From contig NC_089232.1 in NCBI RefSeq assembly GCF_963924675.1, forward strand, positions 29,958,842 to 30,022,841: DNA of 64,000 bases, in the 5' to 3' direction. The stretch comes from Phocoena phocoena (Eukaryota > Chordata > Mammalia > Artiodactyla > Phocoenidae). Positions 36,658 through 51,346 of the stretch are shown here, piece after piece (position 1 is the stretch's first letter; every line of letters begins with the position of its first letter). The notes below the pieces were generated by a model, which was given only the letters and a program-made list of their open reading frames with translations, was not told the DNA's origin and searched no databases. Both the position numbers and the translations under genes were made by a program.

Positions 36658-36711
36658 ACTGAGTGTATATTAGACACTCTACATGTATAGAGTGTCTAAT
36701 ATACACTCAGT
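36658..36711. repeat. Perfect 24 bp inverted repeat with 6-base loop
   Basis: Left arm 36658-36681 starts ACTGAGTGTATATTAGACAC; right arm 36688-36711 is its exact reverse complement; the loop is CATGTA. It lies at the edge of MIR-like DNA. Confidence 0.97.
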
Positions 36712-36744
36712 GGTTAAACTGCCACAGCGGTTAAACTGACACTA

Positions 36745-36875
36745 GCCCTGCGGGGTAGGTACTGGTATTAGTTCAATCCACCTTACAGATGAGGAGATTG
36801 GGACTCGGAAAGGCATTTGACTTGTCTGATTTCACACAAATAACAGACAGAGCCAGACTCCAAGAGCCTTGCCTT
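36745..36875 (-). mobile_element. MIR SINE fragment
   Basis: GGGTAGGTACTGGTATTAGT, TTACAGATGAGGAGATTGGG and CAGACAGAGCCAGACTCCAA follow reverse MIR. Confidence 0.7.
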
Positions 36876-38364
36876 AGACCCCGTCCTGGACCAGTGGCAC
36901 ACCTCAGAGCCCCATGAGCACATCATGAAAGACACAAAAAGACCCTTTGCTTCATCCATGGAAAAGAGAGCCCAGGCTATAAATCTGATCTGGTTTTTTT
37001 AAAAAAAATCTATTTCCAAGCTGTATTAATCATGCCTTTTTATTTTCAATATTTTGATGTTTTGATATCTGGGGCTTTGCTCACTTTGGAGGGGCTGCCC
37101 CTCCCAGGACTAGTCAATTCCTAGAGATAGAAAGGACTCACCTGCAACTGCACCTTTCATATGCACACCAACCAATCCAGAGCCCACACCCCCACCCCCT
37201 TCTCTATCGAGCACTCACACTCAGCCAACATTCCCCTGCACTGAAACCCCAGGGCCAGGTACCACATAACTTCACATAGCCCCTGCCCTCCAGAGCCTGC
37301 TGAAATTATTCAAACTAGCCAATCCTAAACCCGCCTACCCTGCCTTGCCTGTTCTTTTATGAGGAAACCACAGTAAAGGCTCTTGCCCATGCTTTCCCAT
37401 CCCTCCCCCTGCCTCCTGACTGACCCTGGTGCTTCCCCATGTAGCCCCCATGGTGCAGCATGCCCCCTCCTCTGAGGAGCTGTAACAAACTATCCCTTCA
37501 ACGGTAATCATCTCCTGATTTGTTGGCTTACCATACCTGAATAATAACAAAACCTACATTTTAAAACACAAGCCTGCTAGTTCTTTGTTGGGGAGATCAG
37601 GGGTGAATGGTCATTTTAAAGAGCTCAGTAATTGCACCCTGTAGATGGGCTACACTCTTCTATGAAGAGGAGGTCGAGAGGTCTAGTAGTCTACACTATG
37701 CATTTGGAGCTTTCAGAGGGTGGCCTTGAAGTCTGGGCCCTGAGGAGAAGAAGGAAGGGAAGGGCCGAGTGTGCGGAACAGGTCTGGCAACAGGGCAGCT
37801 GGCTGAGACCCCAGGAGAAGCCAGCTAGTCAGGGAGAGGCAGCCATGCCCGTGGCAGGGATAGCTGAAGGACCTAAGAGAGATGCTCTTCCACTGCAAGT
37901 GGCCTCCACACCTGCAGGGGGTGGCAGACCCTCCATCCATTACCCCAGGCCTTCCCATATGCCATGGTGCCATGAGCTGAAGAATGAACAGGTGAGGCAG
38001 CCGAGATGCAGCAGACCAGAGAAGACAACATCCCCAGGTGCTAGGAGCTGTGTTAGGGAGAAGTTAGATGGGAGGAGTGGGTACAGCTCACACTGACACT
38101 GACCAATGAGTGAGTGTAAGACAAGCCCTCTCCCCAGACACCCGGAAGGAAGGTGGCCCAGGAAGGCTGGCAGGACACAGTTCTTGCCCTGCTTGGTTCA
38201 TGGGACACCCCAGGTGGCAGACCCTGGGTGTCACACACGCCAACCATGGTCTTCACATGTTGAGTCAGTGCCAACATTTTTAAACTATACCTTTCAACCT
38301 CTAGCAACACTTTGAAAACATTCTTCCTCTCAACTATCTTCCAAAAATAAATTTTATCATAGAA

Positions 38365-38490
38365 TGATGAAGAAAAAGAGCTCTCGAGTCATCCTACCTG
38401 GGCTGGAACCTCAGCTCTGCCATGCGACAGCTCTGTGGCTGAGCACAAGTTACATAACCTTTCTGAGGCCTGTTTTCTCATCTGTAAAGG
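38365..38490 (+). mobile_element. MIR SINE fragment
   Basis: GGGCTGGAACCTCAGCTCTG, CATAACCTTTCTGAGGCCTG and TTTTCTCATCTGTAAAGG. Confidence 0.75.
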
Positions 38491-39890
38491 TCATTTATTC
38501 ATTTGACAAATATGTAGTGAGCACCTAATTATTGTAGGTATTGGGGATACTGGTTACACAAAATGGACAACCACCCCTGCACTGTTGGAGCTTCACAGGA
38601 ATAGTGCACACTTCAGAGGGTTCTTGTAAAATCCAAGTTCACATACCTAACACCCCCAACTGTGTCTGGGACACAGACAGTGCTTGGTAAATGTCACCCC
38701 ACTCACCACCTTCCTGTCCTCTGCACATACTACCCCACCAGATTGAAGTGAGGGACACGTTAGATCATGACTGTCATAATATATGTAAGAGGTAAGATTT
38801 ATTTTTGGTCACTCCTGATGGTAGAATAGAAATGAGACCCTCAAAATCTCAGGGAGAGAGACTGTGGCTCAACAGAAGGAAGGACTTTCTAACATTATAA
38901 TCCAGGCCCTGAATAGGCTTCTTCCTGACTCTAGCTCTGTCCTTGAAGGATGGAGGAGACTCTCACAGGTCTTTCAACTCTGGATGACATACCTGCCAAG
39001 GGGGGAGGCTCCAGTGAGAGTGTGGGTGGCCGATGATCAGTGCAGGCACAGGGTAGGGTCCAGGCATGACAGCAGCGGGGTTAGACAAGCACCATCACTA
39101 GGGCCTCCGGCAGGAAAGGCTTACACAGCCCAGACTGGTAAATGTGAAGGGAGTGCTGGCAATGGAAAACCAGTTCCCAACCTTCATGGTAAAGACTGAA
39201 TCAGTCAAGCAAGAGTCACCTGTGATGCTAAATCTAGGGGGACATTTTGATGAGCAGGATATTGGCAGGGCCTTAAAGTGTCTCTTAACACACGTCAAGG
39301 AGGAAAAAAAGAACAGTAAAGACACAATGGAAAAATCAGACAACACCTTGACAGGTGATTGAAGTGAACGTCACCAACGAGGGACACCATGCACCTCCAG
39401 ATCCTGAGATAAACACAACACACCTATGATGGATTCCAGCTAGGAGTCAGTAACCGAATCTGATCATGAATATAACCATGATAGAAAGACACCAGACAAA
39501 CCCAAAATGAGGAATATTCTATTGTTTTAATTGGGGTATTGTATTATTCAAAAATGTAAATTGTCATAACTGTGGAAATGTCCCAAAGTAAAGGAGGCTA
39601 TGGAAATATGATGATGAAATTCACTATGGGTATCTATACTGGGGATCCTGTACTGGGGGAAAGGGAGGGGGAAATGCTATAAAAGACATAACTTGGTCAA
39701 TTGATAGGATCAAAATACAAACAGTAGATTAAAGTAGGCAACCATGTGAAATTGACTGAAGTTGGTAACTTACTGTGATTATGTAAAAAAAATCCCTGCT
39801 CTTTGGAAATATACACAGAAGTATCTAAGGATAAAGGGCCATGATGAGTATAACTTACCCTCAAATGGGAGAGAGAGAAAAAGGGAGGAC

Positions 39891-39925
39891 GGAGGGAGAG
39901 GAGAGAGTGAGAGAGAGAGAGAGAA
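39891..39925 (+). repeat. GA-rich simple repeat
   Basis: GGAGGGAGAGGAGAGAGTGA followed by GAGA units. Confidence 0.8.
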
Positions 39926-40216
39926 TATTATAAACCAAATGGAATAGAACATTACCAATAAATGAGTCTAAGTAAAGTGTGTGGATGTTCTTTTGAAACT
40001 TTCCTATGAGTTTGAAATTATTTCCCAAAAAAGGCTCTAGAAAGGTCTCCATGTGTCCGTTTCTCATTCTTTATCTTTTAAACTAAGAAAAAGACATGTC
40101 AACTAAAAATATACGTATTACAACTCAAACCCATTCATCACTGACTCAGCCGCACCTTCCTCGTTAGATTCAGTGAGTCAGCACAACAGGAAAATCAGAT
40201 AGCCCCTGACCTGGCA

Positions 40217-40217
<1 letters not shown>

Positions 40218-40261
<44 letters not shown>
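40218..40261 (+). repeat. CA dinucleotide microsatellite
   Basis: Uninterrupted AC units from 40218 to 40260. Confidence 0.95.
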
Positions 40262-40263
<2 letters not shown>

Positions 40264-41515
40264 CACACAACCCCAGCCCGCCTGGCCTCTGGCAGACTTC
40301 CTGCCAGTATCTGATCCTCCAGGGGCTGCCCAAGGGTAACTCTAAATAGTTTTCCACTTCAATCCAGAGAAAGACAAAAGAAAAACTATTCCGAAACACA
40401 GGGATGTCCTGGATAGGATCCAGGACAAAATATAGTTATAAAAATCCTTGGAAAATAAGGATATGGTCAATGCTTCCGAGGATGCTGAGAACAATGGGAT
40501 GGTGGACTGTAAGTATTCCTGCCTCAAAACTGCCCCCCAAGGATTCCGGAGGCTTGCCAACTGGCTTGCTGAAACCTGGAGGCTGAACATAGGCCTACTT
40601 TCCCCAACTTCTAACAACAGCAAACTGCCTCTCTGCCTTTTTAAACGTCTACGTGCACAGGCATATTTGGGTGAACATCCATTCCTGTGTAAGAATGACA
40701 CCAGGACAAAGCAACCAATAGACGACAAGCAGAGAGAAAATACCATCCATACTTAAAACAGACCGAGGGTCAATATTCCTAACAAGATCCCAAACGTACA
40801 AACTACCATGAATTAGTTAGAATAAAACAAGCACCTCAAAGGATTAAGATAGGCAACTGACAGAAGAAGAAATACAAATGGGCAATAAACACATGGAAGG
40901 ATGCTCAACTTTACAAGCAATTAAGGAAACACAAATTATAAGATACCTTTTTTCCCCCATGGCACTAGCAAAAATAAAACATTGACGGGCACTTTTTTTA
41001 CACTGTCGGTAGACGTAACTCAGGACACCTTTTCTGAAAAGCAATTTGGCAGAATTGATGAAAATGTTATCCCATTTCTAAGGACCTATCCTAAAGGAAA
41101 AATAGTATAAGAACATAAAAACGTTTGGATAAAGATGTTCAGTGGAAGGCCAGGAAAGAAACTAGAAAGAAACTAAATACCAGTCAATAAGGTTACAGTG
41201 GGATAAATTATGGTGCACTCACACCGTGGAATACAACACAACTACTGAAAATGGGGTTGACCGATATCCACTGACTTGGGAAAACGGTTCGTGATAAAAT
41301 GACAAAAAGCCACATGGGGACCAATATACATGGCGTGACTCATTTTTGTGTAAGTAAATGAATACACTCGTATATAAACAGATGCTTGCAGACACTTAGG
41401 GAAAGTTGAGGAAGCTATATACGGTCAACAGTGGACACCACTGGAGGGAAGGGAAGGAGCGGATTGGAGAACATGCATTTTTTCCTTTATAAACTTTTAA
41501 AAATGGAGCTTACTT

Positions 41516-41653
41516 ACTTACGCTTATTATTTTACTTTATTTTTTTTGGCTGTGCCATGTGGCATGCGGGATCTTAGTTCCCCAACCAGGGATCGAACCC
41601 ATGGCCCCTGCAGTGGAAGCACAGTCTTAACCAATGGACCACCAGGGAAATCC
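41516..41653 (-). mobile_element. Short tRNA-type SINE (Bov-tA type)
   Basis: Plus strand TTTTTTTTGGCTGTGCCATG ... GGACCACCAGGGAAATCC. Target duplication TGGAGCTTACTT at 41504-41515 and 41654-41665. Confidence 0.92.
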
Positions 41654-43259
41654 TGGAGCTTACTTCTGCTTATAAAAACATTGATAATTTTTATACTCTT
41701 GTGGGGTGTTTTTTCAAATAAAAAAGAATGTATTCATATTCAGGTACAGCACGTGTCCAGACGGGGCATGCACTTGCTGCAATGTTCACATACTGGTGTG
41801 GTTTCTGTATGTGCATCTGTATAGATCCTGCTACAACCAACAGTCCCCATGTACTGGACACCTTCAATGTGCCAAGCACAGGGTAGGCGTTTGACACGTA
41901 CGCATTATACAACAACTCTGCACTGTAGGTACTGTGATTGCCTTTCAGAAAGGTCCAGGTCAAGGCAGTGCCAGGATGAGACCCACTGCTGAAAGTGGGG
42001 CTCCCGAGAGTAGCCTTTGACCTTCACTCTCATGCCAGCCACCACCACTGCCCTGCTCAGCTATGTAGACAACCTGGGGGACCAAGACCACCTGCCCCTG
42101 CCAGGATGGAACCCCTTGGCCACATCAACTCATTCCAGGTGTGAGTCAAAGGCACCCACTGGCCAGATCTGCGCCCCGACCTTCCTTACATTCTTGCACG
42201 TGACAGACTCATGTTCAGCTCCTTCCTAGCAACCCCTGCTTTCCCTCAATAGATTAAGCCCGTTGTCCCCGGAGACACCAGGACAAGCCCTACCTCCACC
42301 CTGGGGGCACCAAGACCTACTCCAGGGTCAGCAACAGCCCTACAGGAGATGGTCACCTACGTCAGGAAGACCCACCGTTCCCAAAACATCTCCTCACAGC
42401 CTATCGCGGTGCCGAAAGGCTCACCGTTAGCGCTTTCATTTTTGGTCTAAGCGGAGTCTGGGAAATAAAGCACCATCGCCTACATTCCTAAGAGAAGGAG
42501 CAAAACGTTAAGCCACAGGCTGCCACCAACACTTCAGTATGAATGAGTGAGTCCGTTTTCAAACCACATCTGGCTGAGAGCATCCTTTGATGGGATAGGG
42601 CTGGGGTCAGTGGGACTCAAGCAACTGGGGCAGTTGGAGGGCAGCACAGGGAAGCTACGGAAAAGGGGATGTGCCGAAGGGAACTGCCATTTAGGGAGCA
42701 GCCCTCTGTGGCAGGTCCCTGAGATGTGCTTTTGCACTTGATTTAATACTCCCTAAGGAGGAGGAAACAGGCTCAGGAAGCTGAGCTGAGGACCTGCCCA
42801 AGGCCACAGGGCTGTTGAGTCTGGACCCTAGCTCTTCCCAAAGTCCATATCCATTCCAGCTCATTCCGTGACCAGCTCACGGGGCTGACGTCGGGGTGAG
42901 AGGAGGAGCAGCTGAGGAGGAAGGACAGGGAGCAACGGTGCCCGGGAAGGTACCCGAGCTGCCTCCGGGGCCCCCGTCAGTGGCAGACACCATACTGACA
43001 ACCCAGATCGCAGGGCAGGTGAAGGCAGGCCAGGCTCTGTGTACGGCTGAGAGAGCCCTCAAGGCCCCACTTTATAGAGTCACCAGATCGCTGAAAGGTT
43101 GGGAGTGAATCACACTCTTCTAAAGAAAATGCTATTGTGAGAGCCTAAGGGACCGCTTCTTTAAAGGCAGTAGCGTGCCTTCTAGCCGATTCTTGGTGCA
43201 AATCTGGGTCTCCTTCTGTACTTCTTGATTGAAGGGGGGGCGGGGGGACAGCCACCCTG

Positions 43260-43425
43260 GAATAGAGTTGCCAGATCAAGTACAGGATTCCCTGTTAAGT
43301 TTACCTTTCAGATAAACAATGGGTAATCTCTTAATATAAATATGTCTCATGCAACATTTGGGACATTCAAACTTAACTGAGTGTCCTATATGTTTCTCTA
43401 TTGAATCTGGCCACCCTACCCTGGG
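43260..43425. mobile_element. Palindromic non-autonomous DNA transposon remnant
   Basis: AGTTGCCAGATCAAGTACAG at one end and TTGAATCTGGCCACCCTA at the other are imperfect inverted ends, with ATGCAACATTTGGGACAT in the middle. It resembles a MER53-like element; name from memory. Confidence 0.6.
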
Positions 43426-43488
43426 CCTGGCTAGGGCTGGGGCCAGTGAATTATGGTGGTCAAGGTGAGTATCATTTTAACCCTGGTG

Positions 43489-43628
43489 GTTTTTTTGCTT
43501 CGTTTTTTGGGGGTTTTTCTGGCTGGACCGTTAGGCTTGTAGGATCTTAGTTCCCCGACCTGGGATCAAACCGGACCCTCTGCAGTGAAAGCGCAGAGTC
43601 CTAACCACTGGATGGCCAGGGAATTCCG
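43489..43628 (-). mobile_element. Short tRNA-type SINE (Bov-tA type)
   Basis: TTTTCTGGCTGGACCGTTAG ... CACTGGATGGCCAGGGAATT. Target duplication TAACCCTGGTG at 43478-43488 and 43629-43639. Confidence 0.92.
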
Positions 43629-44429
43629 TAACCCTGGTGTTTTGACAGATGGACATTTTGACCCCATGGAGACTTTTGCTCCCATATTTACATCTACCAA
43701 ACATTTAAATTAAAAAAAAATACACCTACATTAATTAATTTCTACTGGAAAGGCATTTTTCAGAACAAATTAAATTAAGCCCATTTAATTTGTTGAGGTA
43801 TTTTCTATACAGTGTAATTAAACTCTTTTCTTTTTTTAATCTTCATTTTTATTTTACCAAAATTATTGTCATTAGTAACAATTATTTTCTGTTTAAATTT
43901 CCCAACACAGGTTTGGTGCAAAGTTTTCTTGTGGGGGGGTTTTGTTTGTTTGTTTTTTCATTTTTCGATTCATATCAAGCTTTATCCAATATAGCTCTCT
44001 TCCATTCTTGAGTTTTCTTTTGTGGAATTAGTTCTGTTAAGTCTGATTCTCTCAGGTCAGTGTTTACAGTTACCAACAGGATTCTTCAGTCAGTTTTTCA
44101 TTTCCTTAACAATTTTACCATGTGCCGTTTTGCCCATAATTATTGCATGGTAATCATTTCTACCAATAACCACATCCAGAAACTATGGCAAGAATTATAT
44201 TTATTTCTTAGTTAATCCATGAAATAATTGAGAGCCATTCCTTGCAGAAGTGCCAGCATTGCTCTCATGCCCTGGTGCACACTGGTCTCCCCTGGGCAGT
44301 TTCAGGAAGTGCTGCCGCCTGCACCCGACTCCAGCTTCTCCTTTAATCAGTTTGTGCCTAGACACTGATCTATTGTAAAGCTCCCAGGCCATTCTAAGAT
44401 GCACCCAGGGCTGGAGCACCGTTCTAAAA

Positions 44430-44610
44430 ATCTAGAGCTGCGCTGTCCGACACAGTAAGCCGCCACTATGCACGCCCATGAGCTATTCAAATTTAAATTA
44501 ATTAAAATTAAATAAAACTTAAGATACAGTTCCTCAATTACACTAGCCAACACGGAATGGTTCCATCATCTCAGAAAGTTCTACCAGGCAGCACTGGTCT
44601 GGAGTGCAGA
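44430..44610. mobile_element. Palindromic DNA transposon remnant
   Basis: AGAGCTGCGCTGTCCGACAC at the left, an AT-rich centre AATTTAAATTAATTAAAATT, and AGAAAGTTCTACCAGGCAGC at the right fit an ancient mammalian MITE. Family not named. Confidence 0.55.
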
Positions 44611-45789
44611 CGACTGGTTCTCACTCCCTAACGCCTGGGAGTTCGTAATGATGCACAGGCCCCGCTCCCAATCAATTAAGTGAGAACTTGCAGGCGGGGC
44701 CAGGCACTGGCATGTTATGTCAAAGCTGCCGATGATGCGCTTGCGTCTCATAGCCTGGATTGGGAATTTCTCAGCTGAACATCCCAGGGGTCAAACTTAG
44801 CTGGTCAGGGATCAGGGTCATCTTCCCCTCCAGCATCCTTCTGAGAAGCCCAGAGTAAGCAGGAAGTTGTTGAGTGAAGCCTAGGACACTCAACTGAGTC
44901 CAGGACCCAGCCTAGCTGGGTTTGCACGAGTGTCTCCCATCCAGAGGAGTGAAGTTTCCTCTTATGTGCATTTGAAACCTGATTTTATCGGCATGGAGTT
45001 GATCCACCCCTGCAGTTGCTTCAGGATGGGTGGGGTGCAGAATGGCCCAGAGACAGTATCCAGCCTGAGTTTCCCCTCCTGAGAGATTCCGAGACCCCAC
45101 TCCAGGCCAACAGACCAGGCTGGCATAATGAGGTCACCCAAAACTGCCAACGGTCGTCGGGGAAACACAGAAACATCAAAAATCCCAGAAGCCCTGGGGA
45201 AAGAGAAGAGAGTGGAAGTGGGGGAGAGTCAGAGGACAGAAGGAATAAACGGAGAGGGACCAGGAAGGAAAAGGAGCAAAACCACAGACATGTGGAGACA
45301 GAGGTGTGAGTGAGGGGCGGTAAAGAATGAGTGAGGCATTGAGGGGACTCTAGAAACAGGTGGAGGCAGAGGATGGAGGTTCAGAAGACGGAGAGGAGGA
45401 GACAGAGGGAGACTGTGGAGGGCTGTGCTGTACCTCGCTCGGAAGAAGACCCAGGAGGACCCTAGGTGGGCTCACAGCCCACCCAGGGCTGCCAGGAAGG
45501 AAGGAACTGCTGCATGACGACCCCGTGGATCTCACTGAAACTGAGGGCAGTCAGATGGCAGCGGCCACCGTCACACCTGTTATCTCCCTATTTGCTTCCT
45601 GACCAGACACTGCCAACTTGAGGGTAGTGAGTAGGTGTTCTATGTAAAGCGTTCATTGAATTGAATTCACTGACTTTTTTTCCCTTTTCTCTTTTAGAAC
45701 GTAAAATATCACATCGTTGCTCTTTCCACTTCCTGGAAATGCTTCTTACTTTTACAGTGTTAGACTTTTTAATACTTTTAATTAACTGG

Positions 45790-46011
45790 TTTGTTTTTGT
45801 TTGTTTGTTTGTTTGTTTTGTGGTATGCAGGTCTCTCACTGTTGTGGCCTCTCCCGTTGCGGAGCACAGGCTCCGGACGCGCAGGCTCAGCGGCCATGGC
45901 TCACGGGCCCAGCCGCTCCGCGGCATGTGGGATCTTCCCGGACCGGGGCACGAACCCGTGTCCCCTGCATCGGCAGGCGGACTCTCAACCACTGCGCCAC
46001 CAGGGAAGCCC
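45790..46011 (-). mobile_element. Short CHR-2-like SINE with (CAAA)n tail
   Basis: The tail on the plus strand is TTTG units, then GTGGTATGCAGGTCTCTCAC ... CACCAGGGAAGCC. Target duplication TTAACTGG at 45782-45789 and 46012-46019. Confidence 0.92.
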
Positions 46012-46859
46012 TTAACTGGGATTCTTTTCTCACATTTCATGAGCAGCATGAACGTACTGTGCGCTCTAACCATGAGGGCCTTACAGAAGCACCCTGTGGG
46101 TACCTGCCTCCCTCCCGCTACTCCAGTGGGTTTCCCCTCATGCATCTTCCATCCAAGCAAACTGCTCTCCAGCCTGCATACCCCACTGGCTCCGAGGCTC
46201 CGATAGCAAAGCTAAAATTCTATTATTTCTGAAATTCTTCAGATGTTTGTGAATGTAAGTTCAAAGTTAGTTGAATTAAAATTTAATTTCTAATCGCTAG
46301 AAATGCAAAATTGAGATAAATGTTTGAAAAACTCAAAAATTACATTCAAGTAGTTATCAGAAAGAAGTTTCTGGTGAATCGGGAAGCTTTGTGAATTAGT
46401 TCTTCTGCAAATTGCTGTGTGAGGAACTGATTTCCAGCACACTGCCCTCTCAAGTGACCTACCTGGTCATGTGGGAAACTGGTGTTCAGGGAGCTGACTT
46501 GCCCCCAGGAGCCAGAGGACATCCACAGGGGCCAACGAGAGGGCTCCAATGTGCGAGACAGCCTGCCCCTGCTGTGATCTCCAACCCACGGAGCCAGGCC
46601 GGCCCATGTGTGGCACTGGCCTGCTATCACCCCGAGGTCTAGCCTGGCCCTTGAGTTGATCAAAAATATGTTCTCATCCCCTGCTGCCTTCATGGTCTTA
46701 GAAATCTCCCCACAGGGCCTGAAAAGTACTGAATGTGATCATGAACGTGAAACATGTGTTCCCTCTGCATGCCTTTGCCTTGCTACGCTCTCTCCAGAAG
46801 GGCCCAGCACCTGCCTGGCGCTTCCGGGAGCCTCTGAGAGGTGCAGGGGCTCCGTGATT

Positions 46860-47080
46860 CTGACCATGTTGCAGACCTGCCCTTCAATCACAGCTCTGCC
46901 ATCAGTAGCCTTCGAGGAAATTAATCTCCTGGAGCCTCAGTTTCCCTCCGTAATAATGACAAGTCTAATAGTAACACCTAACGATTAAAAAAGATCTTTT
47001 ATATAAAGACTCAGCACAGGGCCAGACACTTGGCTAAGCTCTTGGTAAACATCAGCTGTTGTGGGTTTGCTATTATTATC
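46860..47080 (+). mobile_element. MIR SINE fragment
   Basis: AATCACAGCTCTGCCATCAG, CTCCTGGAGCCTCAGTTTCC and CAGCACAGGGCCAGACACTT. Confidence 0.7.
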
Positions 47081-48697
47081 CTCAGCCTGGTGTCAGAGGC
47101 CCCCTCCCAACCTGGCCCCATTGCTCCCTTCTCACTGGGCTACACAAGTCACGTGACTGAATCCCACACGTAAGGCCTTAGCCTGCTGCCCTCCATGCCC
47201 AAACAGTGGAAGGCCCTCCCTTCCTCTCCTCTCTAAAGCCAACCCTGGCCTCCGAGTCAGTCTGTGTGGCCCTCCTCCAGGAAGCCTTCCAGGACCACCC
47301 AGAGTCCAGCATTGCTCCTCCCTCACCTGTAGGTCAACCGTTCATGCTTGTCAGAAGCTGCCTTTTTTCCATGAAACACCTGTGCTGGGGTAACAGTGTG
47401 AATGAGTTCCTGCCCCTGCAGGAACCTGCACCCTGTGCAGGCGGGGGCTGCTGAGGTCCAGGCTGGACAAGATGGACCCAAGACGCCCTGGACCCACACC
47501 TTTTAGCCCTACCTTGGGAGGGCCCAGTGGAAGCGCCTCCATCCTCCGCACACGTATCACGCGCTGCACCCACAGCCAGCAGAGACACAGAGACCGTGGT
47601 GGCTGCGTTTTTCTTCCAAGCTTTTTAAGATTTCAAACTTTCCAGATGTCTGGGAGGCTGAGACCCCTGTCGGCCTTCCCCAGGTCTCTGAATCCTCCCT
47701 CCTTCCCTCTCCCACTCTCGCCCTGCCAGGGAAACACAGCCGGGCCCCAGACACCAGCTGACCCAGTTCCCAAACAAAGGCTCTACTGTCAGCAGGTCAC
47801 AAAACAGCAAGCCCATGCCCGATCCTCAGGTCCAGACCTCAGCGAATGGCACCAAGAGCATGAACCCACCCCTGCCGGCCCCTCACACAGCTGCACCCCC
47901 ATCAGGCCTAGCAGGGACCGGCTGAAGCCCCGCCCTGACATTCAAGGTTCCGGCGCTGAGCGCTCTCAGGCTGTGTCTCCCAGGTCACCCTACCCACAGT
48001 CAACAGGGCCATCAGTCTGCAAGCTGGCTGGCCCTGCCCACCCCGCCACCAGCACACACAAGGCCCAGGAGCTCCATACACGAGGAAGGACCCCTCGCCC
48101 GCCTCGAGAGCCTACTTTTGCCACCACAAAACTCTGAACTCTGCTCCTACTATTGCCCCTGCCTGGAAACCATCCCTACTACGTACATGAAATATCACCA
48201 GAAGGCACTGCCACAGGACGGTGGGCAGTCAGTGTGGGCCGTCATTACTGTTCCGACTTCTAAACCACAACTCTCACCTCGAGTCCCACCTCTTTCACGA
48301 AGCCATCGCTCGGCCTGCCTCGCGCCATGTGCCACTGCCCTCCCTAGCCTGTGCTGGGCAGGGAGAGAGGGCCGTGCCAGGCACCTCAGGGCTGCAGCAG
48401 GACCCAGAGAGCCTTTTTCTTCCCTGCTCCCTGGGGCACAGGCTGTCTGGGGAAACACATGCACATCTGATCCTAGCCCATCTTCCTTCCCTGTCACTTG
48501 GGAAGCTCTCAGATTTACCCATGGCTGAGTTCCTAAGACTGCAGCCAGCCCTCTCCCCCAGATCTACCACCGGGCCAGGCCCACTAGTGGCAGGTCTTCA
48601 CTAAACACCAGCTCTCCAGAGTCCACATTCTGTAGTCTACATCCGCCACGACCCTACCCATACACACCCACGGGCCAGAGTCCCCCTCACCGCCTCA

Positions 48698-49989
<1,292 letters not shown>

Positions 49990-50045
49990 CTCATTCCACA
50001 CGGGGTTCACGCTGTTCTTGATGACTTTGGTTCTCTTCTTCACCC
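49990..50045 (-). CDS. DYSF: DYSF exon 2, residues 31-49 (C2A)
   Basis: The acceptor ends ...CGTAG and the exon reads GG GTG AAG AAG AGA ACC..., giving (G)VKKRTKVIKNSVNPVWNE up to GAG|GTATGTGAG. Its 56 nt complete the split Gly codon from exon 1 and end in phase 0. This is the C2A strand segment with the ferlin signature KRTKVIKNSVNPVWNE, identical to human dysferlin as I remember it. The same exon serves both the canonical and the v1 first exon. Exon 3 follows after a 1.2 kb intron. Confidence 0.97.
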
Positions 50046-50414
50046 CTACGAGAGACACAGAGGGGGAGTGAAGAGACGTACCCCAACCTGCGCCTTCCCC
50101 AAGTGAGGGCCAGTTCCAAGACCTGCACTGCACCTCACCCGCCAAAGGAAACCTTACAAAACCTACGAGTCCCTGAGAATCCCACCAGTCTGCAATGAAA
50201 GCCCAATGCCAATCACACACATCTCTGAGCTCTGGGACGGACAAACAGCAGCCCCATCGGAAGGACTGTTTAAAGGAAAATACCCAGCCTGACTCTTCTT
50301 AATGAGTTTGTTATTGTTACTCCTGACTTTCTAAGTAAAGTTTTTAAATTGTAAAGTTTCTGATTCTCAGAATGAATGATCTTCATAGAAAATATTCCAT
50401 TTTTCTTTAAAACA

Positions 50415-50702
50415 ATCTATCTCCACATATTGTATGATTCCATTTACATGAAATGTCCAGAACAGGCAAATTCACAGAGACAGAAAATAGATTAGTAGTT
50501 TCCAGGGCCCTAGAGGGAGATGGGAATGGCAAGTGAATGCTTAATGGAGATTTCTTTTTGGGGTGATGAACTGTTATGGAATTAGATAGTGATGATGGTT
50601 GTACAACATTGTGAGTATACTAAAAACCATTTATACTGTACACTTTTAAATGGTTAAAATGGTGACTTTTAGGGTCTGTGAATTTTACCTCAATTTTAAA
50701 AA
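50415..50702 (+). mobile_element. Old L1M-type 3' end
   Basis: TATGATTCCATTTACATGAA, GATGATGGTTGTACAACATT, ACTTTTAAATGGTTAAAATG and a final TTTTACCTCAATTTT. Confidence 0.85.
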
Positions 50703-51002
50703 GATCCACCTCACTCTCACCTTGAAGGTATCTATCTGAAGCAGGCTGTCCTACCTGCTCCTGAGGGCTGGGCCGAGGGAATGCAGAAGGGCTTTGAGAT
50801 AGACAACAAGAAGAACTAATGCTGTGATAGCTGGGAAGAGCCACAGCGCCCCAGGCGGCAGACTGCTGAGTGCTCCCTCTGGAGTTTGGGCCTAAGGGGT
50901 GAATGAGGGGCACAGAAAGGGCTAAACACGTCTGGCTCTTCCATTAAGCATCAGAACAGACATGATTCTGTGTTCAATGGACGATTAAAAGTGTTCAGCC
51001 AG

Positions 51003-51346
51003 GGCTTCCCTGGCGGCACAGCTGTTAAGAATCCGCCTGCCAATGCAGGGGACACGGGTTCAAGCCCTGGTCCGGAAAGATCCCACATGCTGGAGCAACT
51101 AAGCCTGTGCGCCACAGCTACTGAGCCTGCGCTCTAGAGCCTGCGAGCCACAACTACTGAAGCCCGTGCACCTAGAGCCCGTGCTCCGCAACAAGAGAAG
51201 CCACTGCGATGAGAAGCCTGCGCACTGCAATGAAGAGTAGCCCCCGCTCGCCGCAACTAGAGAAAGCCCGCGCGCAGCAACGAAGACCCAACGCAGCCCA
51301 AAATAAATAAATAAAAATAAATAAATTTTAAAAATAATTTTTTAAA
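51003..51346 (+). mobile_element. CHR-type SINE, full length
   Basis: GGCTTCCCTGGCGGCACAGC to a tail of AAATAAATAAAT units. Target duplication AAAAGTGTTCAGCCAG (50987-51002) against AAAAGTGTTCCGCCAG (51347-51362). Confidence 0.93.

Noticed and set aside
47472..48137. 221-residue plus-strand open frame in intron 3
   Set aside because: Pro/Ser/Arg-rich, no recognisable motif and no splice context; a chance frame in GC-rich intron.
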